From Rhodospirillaceae bacterium (GTDB lineage Bacteria; Pseudomonadota; Alphaproteobacteria; Rhodospirillales; 2-02-FULL-58-16), in assembly GCA_030623425.1 (NCBI GenBank), contig JAUXMA010000055.1:1-8407 (forward strand): a DNA stretch of 8,407 bases. Reading direction: 5' to 3'. This document shows positions 1-5,073 of this stretch, piece after piece. Position 1 is the stretch's first letter. Every line of letters starts with the position of its first letter. The notes under the pieces were generated by a model. The model saw only the letters and a program-made list of their open reading frames with translations, was not told where the DNA came from and did not search any database. The position numbers and the translations under genes are program-made.

Positions 1-695
1 CGGCCGCCATGGCCTCCGTGGACAGCTCCGCCTGGCGCCAGTGGACACGGGCCGCCCGCCGCGATTACCAAACGGCCCGGAAACCGGCGGCCGACGGCGG
101 GGTTCTCGATTTGGCGGCGGTCATGGCTGAAATGGAGCGCCGGCTTCCCGATGATGCCATCGTCACCGTCGATGCCGGAAATTTTAGCGGCTGGCCGCAG
201 CGGTTTCTCTCCTTCGGCGGCTCGCGAAGGCTTTTGGGAGCCACCAACGGCGCCATGGGCTACGGGGTGCCGGCGGCGGTGGCGGCGAAATTGGCGGCGC
301 CCAGGCGCATGGTCGTCGGCTGCGCCGGCGACGGCGGCTTCGGCATGACCGGCCAGGAGCTGGCGACGGCGGTCCAGTACGGCGCGGCGCCGCTGATCCT
401 GGTCTTCAACAACGCCATGTATGGAACCATCCGCATGCACCAGGAACGCCGTTATCCCGGGCGGGTGATCGGCACCGATCTCGCCAACCTCGACTTTGCC
501 GCCCTGGCCAGAAGCTTCGGCGCCCACGGCGAGGCGGTGACGAGGACGGAAGAGTTCGTTCCCGCCTTCGAACGCGCCGCCGCTTGCGGCAAGGCGGCGG
601 TGATCGAACTGAAGACCGACCCGGAAACCATCACCACCCGGACCACGCTAACCGCCGTCCGCGAAGCCGCCCGGCGGGGAGAGAACCATGCCTAG
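1..695 (+). CDS. Thiamine-diphosphate-dependent enzyme, acetolactate synthase large-subunit family (C-terminal part, 5' end outside window)
   Basis: The reading frame is open from the first base, so the N-terminal part lies outside the window and the ATG at 9 is only an internal methionine. What remains is the C-terminal pyrophosphate-binding module of ThDP enzymes. The cofactor/Mg motif begins with GDGGFGMTG (codons from about 327) and ends with the Asn-Asn pair at 408-413, the classic GDG...NN spacing. Before it lie VDAGNFSGW and TNGAMGYGVPAA, typical of the IlvB-like family that condenses 2-oxoacids such as pyruvate in the cytoplasm. The substrate cannot be told from this fragment: acetolactate synthase is the nearest type, but many paralogues (sulfoacetaldehyde, benzoylformate or oxalyl-CoA enzymes) share this module. 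No small regulatory subunit follows, which mildly favours a catabolic or orphan paralogue over biosynthetic IlvB. Its last 8 bases overlap the next gene, suggesting translational coupling. Confidence 0.9.
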   Translation, partial: AAMASVDSSAWRQWTRAARRDYQTARKPAADGGVLDLAAVMAEMERRLPDDAIVTVDAGNFSGWPQRFLSFGGSRRLLGATNGAMGYGVPAAVAAKLAAPRRMVVGCAGDGGFGMTGQELATAVQYGAAPLILVFNNAMYGTIRMHQERRYPGRVIGTDLANLDFAALARSFGAHGEAVTRTEEFVPAFERAAACGKAAVIELKTDPETITTRTTLTAVREAARRGENHA

Positions 696-1086
696 AATTG
701 TCGGCTTCGCCGATGCGAACCAACGCCGCGACCTCCGCCGCCACATGCAAGGCGCCCGGCTTGTCATCGACGGCGAGGCATACGAACTCGCCGACTTCAG
801 TCTGCGCGGCTTTCTCTGCTTAGACTATGAGAAGAGATGCTTGCATGGAGACGAGCTCTTCGTCGAAGCCATTATCCTTGCCGACGACACATTGGTCGAG
901 ATCAACACTCGGGCCAGCGTGGCGCGTTTCAGCGAGGAGCGGAAATACATGGCGGCCGTTTTTATCGGTGTCAGCGCAAGGGCGTTCGGTATCCTCGAAA
1001 AACTGTCGTTGGGACGGCCGGTCGCGCCGCCGAGGAAGAGCCCGAAAAAAGCCGGCAAAAAGAGCAAAAAAAGCAAAAAGAGATGA
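688..1086 (+). CDS. Small PilZ-like protein with lysine-rich C-terminal tail
   Basis: This 132-residue protein has an ATG inside the end of the preceding gene (ATGCCTAG overlap) and a strong purine-rich ribosome site, GGGGAGAG, just upstream. Two features resemble the c-di-GMP-binding PilZ domain: an Arg-rich N-terminal segment with RxxxR spacing (R13/R17 or R14/R18), then DFSLRG at residues 36-41, fitting the D/NxSxxG signature. Alternating beta-like stretches follow to about residue 108, the right length for a single domain. If it is PilZ, it would sense cyclic di-GMP and act through a protein partner. The assignment is by motif only and some core positions look atypical, so a plain hypothetical protein is the alternative. 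Residues 116-132 form a tail with 9 Lys and 2 Arg, likely disordered and able to contact nucleic acid or acidic membrane. No signal peptide or membrane segment is visible. Confidence 0.75.
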   Translation: MPRIVGFADANQRRDLRRHMQGARLVIDGEAYELADFSLRGFLCLDYEKRCLHGDELFVEAIILADDTLVEINTRASVARFSEERKYMAAVFIGVSARAFGILEKLSLGRPVAPPRKSPKKAGKKSKKSKKR

Positions 1087-1118
1087 AACCCCGGGCCCTC
1101 GCTTTCGAGCAATTGTTA

Positions 1119-1148
1119 TTGACCGTCCATGGCCCGCTTCCCTTTACT
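1119..1148 (+). promoter_or_regulatory. Possible sigma70-type promoter giving a nearly leaderless ELM1-family mRNA
   Basis: TTGACC at 1119-1124 matches the -35 consensus at 5 of 6 bases. After 18 bases, TTTACT at 1143-1148 matches the -10 consensus at 4 of 6. Transcription would begin near 1155, only a base or two before the ATG at 1157. This agrees with the absence of any Shine-Dalgarno-like sequence before that ATG. The weak -10 keeps this tentative. Confidence 0.33.
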
Positions 1149-1156
1149 CGCTATTC

Positions 1157-2164
1157 ATGAAGGCAACTCATCCCGCCGCCGGCGCCCCCTCGATCTGGAT
1201 TTTGAGCGACGACCGCACCGGCAACACCAACCAGTGCGTCGGCGTCGGCGACGCCTTGAACCGGCGCTACCAGATCCGCGACCTCGAATATCGGCGGGCC
1301 GGCTCCCTGCCCAATCTTTTCCTCGGCGCTTCCTTCCACGGCATCACCGCCGCCAGCCGGGTCGGCTTGAAGCCGCCCTGGCCGGACTTGGTGATCGCCG
1401 CCGGGCGGAGGACGGCGCCGGTCGCCCGCAAGATCAAACGGCTCTCAGCCGGCAACGCCTTCATTGTGCAAATCATGAATCCGGGGAGCACGGGGATTGG
1501 CGAATTCGACCTGATCGCCGCGCTCCGTCACGACAACATGCGCGACCGCCCCAATGTCATTCACATCACCGGCGCCCCGCACAAGGTAACCCCTGAGCGG
1601 CTGGCGCAAGCGGCGGAAAAATGGCACCGCCATTTCGGCCACCTGCCGCGCCCCTGGTTCGCCCTCATCGTCGGCGGCAGCACCACGCGCGGCAAGTTCA
1701 CCGCCGAGGCGGCCGGCGAACTGGGCCGGATGGCCTCGCGGATGGCGGCCGCCGGCGGCGGCTCTTTGTTGGTGTCGACGAGCCGCCGCACCGGCGCCGC
1801 CGCCGGGCCCTTGCTGGCCGGCATCGATGTGCCGAAACACCTTTTCAAATGGGGCGACGGAGGCGAAAACCCCTATTTTGGCTACCTCGCCCTGGCCGAC
1901 GCCGTCGTCGTCACCGGCGATTCCGTTTCGATGTGCTCGGAAGCCTGCGCGGCGCCGGCGCCCGTCTACATTTTCGCCCCCGCCGAATTCACCCAGCGCA
2001 AGCATGGCCGGCTGCACCAGGAGCTTTACGAAAGAGGTTACGCCAGGCCTTTCGGCGGCGCCTTCGAGGAATGGTCGCATCCGCTCCTCTTGAACGCGGC
2101 TCATGAAGTGGCGGCGGAAATCGAAAAACGGCTGGGGTGGAATTTAGATGTTACAGGACATTAG
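1157..2164 (+). CDS. ELM1-family (mitochondrial fission ELM1-like, COG3660) protein
   Basis: This is a 335-residue cytoplasmic-type protein resembling bacterial homologues of plant ELM1. Matching segments are WILSDDRTGNTNQCVG near the N-terminus (from residue 14), PDLVIAAGRRTAP, a Gly-rich LIVGGSTTRGKF turn mid-protein, and NPYFGYLALADA followed by TGDSVSM at 253-259 and SEA at 261-263. The arrangement recalls a GT-B glycosyltransferase-like fold with two Rossmann halves, so a nucleotide-sugar-related role is plausible. The bacterial function is not established; plant ELM1 recruits a dynamin to mitochondria, and bacteria of this kind lack that partner. The frame stays open far upstream, but no ATG, GTG or TTG occurs in frame between 1082 and 1157, and the conserved block starts right after this ATG. 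No Shine-Dalgarno site is seen. The gene follows the PilZ-like gene by 70 bases and meets hemN tail to tail. Confidence 0.88.
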   Translation: MKATHPAAGAPSIWILSDDRTGNTNQCVGVGDALNRRYQIRDLEYRRAGSLPNLFLGASFHGITAASRVGLKPPWPDLVIAAGRRTAPVARKIKRLSAGNAFIVQIMNPGSTGIGEFDLIAALRHDNMRDRPNVIHITGAPHKVTPERLAQAAEKWHRHFGHLPRPWFALIVGGSTTRGKFTAEAAGELGRMASRMAAAGGGSLLVSTSRRTGAAAGPLLAGIDVPKHLFKWGDGGENPYFGYLALADAVVVTGDSVSMCSEACAAPAPVYIFAPAEFTQRKHGRLHQELYERGYARPFGGAFEEWSHPLLLNAAHEVAAEIEKRLGWNLDVTGH

Positions 2165-2166
2165 AT

Positions 2167-3516
2167 TCACACGGCCTTTGAGTGGCGCTGCTGGCCGTCG
2201 TCCAAGTAGGCGTCGAAAACGGCGGCGACGAGGCGGACAAAAGCCCTGCCCTCCTCGGGTATGGCGATGCGTCCGGCCTCGACGGTGACGATGCCGTCGG
2301 CGGCCAGGGGCGCCAGCTTTTCCATTTCGGCGGTGAAATCTTCCGCTTTGGCGCCGTGCTCGCGGCAGATGGCGTCGATGTCGGCCCGCATGTCGCACAT
2401 CAGCCGCTCGATGATGTCGCCGCGCAGCCGGTCGTCGTCGCTGAAGGCGACGCCGCGCGCCGTCGGCAAGTCTCCGTCGCCGACGGCCTGACGATAAGCC
2501 TTCAAGGGAGAAACGTTCTGGATGTATCCTTGCGGCAGCCTGCCGATGGCCGAAGCCCCGAAACCGAGGAGCACCGGCGCCGCGTCCGCCGTATAGCCCT
2601 GGAAGTTGCGGCGCAAGCGGCTACCGGTCAACGCCTTGGCCATCTCGTCGCCGGGCAGGGCAAAGTGATCGAGACCGATTTTGACGTAACCCATCTCGAC
2701 CAGACGTTCAGCGGCGGCGGTGAACTGCCGCCAGCGTTCGGGGCCATCGGGAAGGGCCGTCTCGTCGATCATCTTCTGGTGGCTTTTCATCCACGGCACA
2801 TGGGCGTAGCCGAAAAGCGCCACCCTGGCCGGGTTCAGCCGTACCGCCAGGTCGACCATTGCCGTCACCCGCTCGACGGTCTGGTGGGGAAGGCCGTACA
2901 TCAAGTCCATGTTGATGTCGTCGATCCCATGCCGGCGCAACCAGCCGATCACCCGTTCGGTGACGTCGAAGGGCTGGATGCGGTGGATGGCTTCCTGGAC
3001 GATCGGGTCGAAGTCCTGGACGCCGATGCTGGCCCGGTTGACGCCGGCGTTGCCGAGCGCCTTGACGTAGTCCTCGGTGGCGGTGCGGGGATCCAGTTCG
3101 ACGGCGACCTCGGCCTCGCCGCTGATCTCGAAGTGGTGGCGCAGCGCGTCCATGGTGCGTTGCCAATCGTTCCCCGTGAGCATGGTCGGACTGCCGCCGC
3201 CCCAGTGCAGGTGACGGGCCTGGAAGCGGGCCGGGAGGGCGTCGGCGAGCAGATCGACTTCGGCAAGCAGAACGTCAAGATACTCGGCGACCGGCTGGTA
3301 GCGTTTGACGATCTTGGTATAGCAACCGCAGAACCAGCACATTTCGTCGCAAAACGGGATATGGAAATAAAGCGACAAGGGAGTGTCCGCGGGCAATGCC
3401 CCGAGCCACCGGCGGTACTGCTCGGCGTTCACGCCATCATTGAAATGCGGCGCCGTCGGATAGCTGGTGTAGCGGGGAACCCTGACGTCGTATTTGCTCG
3501 AAAGATCGGTTTCCAT
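2167..3516 (-). CDS. hemN: Oxygen-independent coproporphyrinogen III oxidase (radical SAM)
   Basis: HemN converts coproporphyrinogen III to protoporphyrinogen IX by two radical decarboxylations in the cytoplasm, allowing heme synthesis without oxygen. The 449-residue protein is close to full family length (E. coli HemN 457). The HemN hallmark PRYTSYPTA is at 14-22. The radical SAM cluster motif gives C56, C60 and C63, followed by the extra C65 typical of true HemN. GGGSPT at 106-111 is the SAM-binding glycine motif, GVQDFD is at 165-170, and NFQGYTADA in the C-terminal third matches the substrate-lid region of genuine HemN. Together these separate it from HemW/HutW-like proteins lacking oxidase activity. 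The ATG at 3516 places the first motif as expected; the ribosome site is weak. It lies 62 bases after the phosphodiesterase gene on the same strand and may be cotranscribed. No clear FNR box (TTGAT-N4-ATCAA) was found just upstream. Confidence 0.96.
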   Translation of the reverse strand: METDLSSKYDVRVPRYTSYPTAPHFNDGVNAEQYRRWLGALPADTPLSLYFHIPFCDEMCWFCGCYTKIVKRYQPVAEYLDVLLAEVDLLADALPARFQARHLHWGGGSPTMLTGNDWQRTMDALRHHFEISGEAEVAVELDPRTATEDYVKALGNAGVNRASIGVQDFDPIVQEAIHRIQPFDVTERVIGWLRRHGIDDINMDLMYGLPHQTVERVTAMVDLAVRLNPARVALFGYAHVPWMKSHQKMIDETALPDGPERWRQFTAAAERLVEMGYVKIGLDHFALPGDEMAKALTGSRLRRNFQGYTADAAPVLLGFGASAIGRLPQGYIQNVSPLKAYRQAVGDGDLPTARGVAFSDDDRLRGDIIERLMCDMRADIDAICREHGAKAEDFTAEMEKLAPLAADGIVTVEAGRIAIPEEGRAFVRLVAAVFDAYLDDGQQRHSKAV

Positions 3517-3578
3517 GACTCATGCGGGGCTTGGCTGTGTTTTCCTCTCGTTAAATCTGGAGCGGGTCTTCCCGGTAT

Positions 3579-4388
3579 TCAAGGGGAGCGGCGGGAAGCG
3601 GGATTTATGGCGGGAAAATTTCCGATCACGCTCATATGGCCAATGACGCCCGTATCCGGCCGCCATAAAAAGACCGGCAGGGCCGGAGGCTCGGCGACGA
3701 AACCCGACGGCGCGTCCGGCGCCAGGGCGAGGGTCATCTGGAAGACGGTGCTGGGCGCCACCGTCGCCACGGCGCCGCCCCAGCCAAGGTCGATCGGGCG
3801 GTGAACGTGGCCGCAGATCACCCGCTCCACCTGGGGATGGCGGCGGACCACCGCTTCCATCGCGGCGGCGCCCATGAAAGCCGGCCGGTCCATGAAGCCG
3901 ATGCCGGTCTTGAACGGCGGGTGGTGCATGAAGATAACGGTCGGACGGTCGGGGCTCTCGGCCAAGCGGGCGTCGAGCCATTGTAGCCGCTGGGTACACA
4001 TCAGGCCGCCGTCGCTGCCTGGGTTTACGGTATCGAGCCCGATCAGCCTCAAGGGGTAATCCTCGACGGTGTAATGGAGGAATTCGCCATCTTTCGGCAA
4101 ATAGCCCCATTCGGCGAAAGTGTCGCGCAGCAATTCCCGGTCGTCGTGGTTGCCGGGGATGACGTAGACCGGCAATTTCAGTTTGTCGAGGTGCCGGCGC
4201 AAGGCGCGGTAGTTCTCGCCGGTGCCTTTATGCACCAAGTCGCCCGTCGCCAGCACCAGGTCGGGAACCGGCTCGAACTTCCTGAGGTGATCGACGGCCG
4301 CCGCCAGCGCCTTTTCCGAATCGACGATTTTTTTCGGCTTTCGGCCGTCGGCGCGGAGATGCAGATCGGAAATCTGGACGATGATCAT
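3579..4388 (-). CDS. Metallophosphoesterase, CpdA-like class III cyclic nucleotide phosphodiesterase family
   Basis: This is a 269-residue calcineurin-like dinuclear metal phosphoesterase. All the metal-ligand motifs are present in order: D8-x-H10 (SDLH), G49-D50, G79-N80-H81-D82, H155 (HHPP) and G193-H194-x-H196 (GHVH). Length and spacing match the CpdA group that hydrolyses 3',5'-cAMP in the cytoplasm. Related members act on other phosphodiesters such as glycerophosphodiesters, so the substrate is not certain. The ATG at 4388 is chosen because family members begin almost directly with this beta strand (MIIVQISDLH) and AAAGAG lies 8 bases upstream. A GTG at 4424 would add 12 residues of unlikely sequence. 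No signal peptide is visible. It is transcribed divergently from the MarR-family gene and is followed by hemN, perhaps as a two-gene operon. Confidence 0.92.
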   Translation of the reverse strand: MIIVQISDLHLRADGRKPKKIVDSEKALAAAVDHLRKFEPVPDLVLATGDLVHKGTGENYRALRRHLDKLKLPVYVIPGNHDDRELLRDTFAEWGYLPKDGEFLHYTVEDYPLRLIGLDTVNPGSDGGLMCTQRLQWLDARLAESPDRPTVIFMHHPPFKTGIGFMDRPAFMGAAAMEAVVRRHPQVERVICGHVHRPIDLGWGGAVATVAPSTVFQMTLALAPDAPSGFVAEPPALPVFLWRPDTGVIGHMSVIGNFPAINPASRRSP

Positions 4389-4451
4389 CCGGACGGCTCT
4401 TTCGGTTTCATTACGACGGAACACGAGTGGCCCGCGTCAGCCATCTTGCCG

Positions 4452-4480
4452 TTGCCGATGGCCAACAAAGTGCCTATAAA
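4452..4480 (+). promoter_or_regulatory. Probable sigma70-type promoter for the MarR-family gene
   Basis: TTGCCG at 4452-4457 (4 of 6 to -35 consensus) and TATAAA at 4475-4480 (5 of 6 to -10) are separated by the ideal 17 bases. Transcription would start near 4487, giving a leader of about 20 bases that carries the AAAGGG ribosome site. TTGCCG is duplicated in tandem from 4446. ACAAAG occurs twice around the -10 box (4465-4470 and 4490-4495, a 25-base step) and could be part of an operator. That role is speculative. Confidence 0.55.
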
Positions 4481-4506
4481 GTCTACATTACAAAGGGTTA
4501 TTTGGC

Positions 4507-4962
4507 GTGCAAAAAGAATATTTAGAGTTGACGCGGCTGATCGAGCGTCTGCATCGGCGTTTCCTCGATGTCATCAGGAGCGAACTCAACCGGTTTGGCA
4601 TCAAGGACATCAACGGTGTTCAAGCCCTGCTGCTGGCCAACATTGGCGAGGAGGAGATCGCCATCCGCGACCTGGTGGAGCGCGGCTATTACCAGGGCTC
4701 GAACGTTTCCTACAACATCAAGAAACTAACCGAGATGGGCTACTTGGAGCAGGAACGCTCCGCCCATGACCGCCGCTCCGTCACAATCCGCTTGACGGAG
4801 AAGGCTATGGATGTGGTGAGGAAAATTTCCCAGCTGCAGGAACGCAACGCCAATACCCTAGCCGAGCAAAAGGCCGATAGCGACGATGTCGAGGCGGTGT
4901 GCGACACCATGAGGCGTCTCGAGCGTTTATGGACGGATTACATCCACAACGGCGGTCGCTGA
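4507..4962 (+). CDS. MarR-family winged-helix transcriptional regulator, LdtR-like
   Basis: This 151-residue cytoplasmic DNA-binding regulator probably works as a dimer. An N-terminal helix (ERLHRRFLDVIRSEL, 13-27) is followed by the conserved INGVQALLL segment (35-43). A helix-turn-helix follows, whose recognition helix includes GSNVSYNIKKL (64-74). The beta wing carries DRRS at 88-91, the MarR-type wing signature. The C-terminal helices (about 98-148) would complete the dimer interface. The GYYQGSNVSYN segment resembles the LdtR subgroup of alphaproteobacteria, known from regulation of an L,D-transpeptidase in Liberibacter. That target cannot be assumed here, and no transpeptidase gene is in the window. 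The start is a GTG: the frame is closed by TAA at 4477 and no other start lies between. AAAGGG at 4492-4497 sits 9 bases upstream. The sensor kinase gene begins 111 bases downstream on the same strand. Autoregulation is common in the family but not shown by a clear palindrome. Confidence 0.92.
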   Translation: MQKEYLELTRLIERLHRRFLDVIRSELNRFGIKDINGVQALLLANIGEEEIAIRDLVERGYYQGSNVSYNIKKLTEMGYLEQERSAHDRRSVTIRLTEKAMDVVRKISQLQERNANTLAEQKADSDDVEAVCDTMRRLERLWTDYIHNGGR

Positions 4963-4981
4963 CGGGCCGACGAACCCATAA

Positions 4982-5009
4982 ATGACATCGAAACGGCATA
5001 CCTTAGATT
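4982..5009 (+). promoter_or_regulatory. Possible promoter in the AT-rich gap before the sensor kinase
   Basis: The 111-base gap between the regulator and kinase genes contains an AT-rich block (about 4996-5040) that stands out from the GC-rich surroundings. ATGACA at 4982-4987 (5 of 6 to -35) and TAGATT at 5004-5009 (4 of 6 to -10) are 16 bases apart. This would give a leader of roughly 58 bases. Other pairings in this block are possible. No intrinsic terminator for the upstream gene is visible, so readthrough is also possible. Confidence 0.28.
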
Positions 5010-5073
5010 TATTAAAAATAGACCGATTAATGGTTGTGATATGGTGGGCGGCCCTATGGAAGGGGGAGCCAAG

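Noticed and set aside
9..11. ATG at 9 as the start of the TPP enzyme
   Set aside because: The frame is open upstream to the window edge, no ribosome site precedes it, and the protein would lack its first two domains. It is an internal methionine.
3562..3573. Hairpin CGGG-TCTT-CCCG between phosphodiesterase and hemN as a terminator
   Set aside because: The stem is only 4 base pairs and no T-tract follows on the transcribed strand.
2182..3804. A 540-codon open frame on the + strand antisense to hemN
   Set aside because: It lies opposite an unmistakable hemN, has no recognisable domains or ribosome site, and is the usual GC-rich complementary-frame artefact.
4389..4424. Alternative GTG start for the phosphodiesterase at 4424
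   Set aside because: It would add 12 charged residues before a beta strand that normally begins the family. The ATG at 4388 has a better-placed AAAGAG.
4946..4970. Hairpin-like CGGC...GCCG around the MarR gene stop as a terminator
   Set aside because: Short, bulged stem overlapping the stop codon, with no following T run.
5041..5073. Earlier in-frame starts for the kinase (ATG 5041, GTG 5044, ATG 5056)
   Set aside because: The GGAAGGGGGAG ribosome site lies downstream of them and is ideally placed for GTG 5074, which also begins a normal signal segment. The longer forms would put a Gly-rich stretch ahead of the signal.
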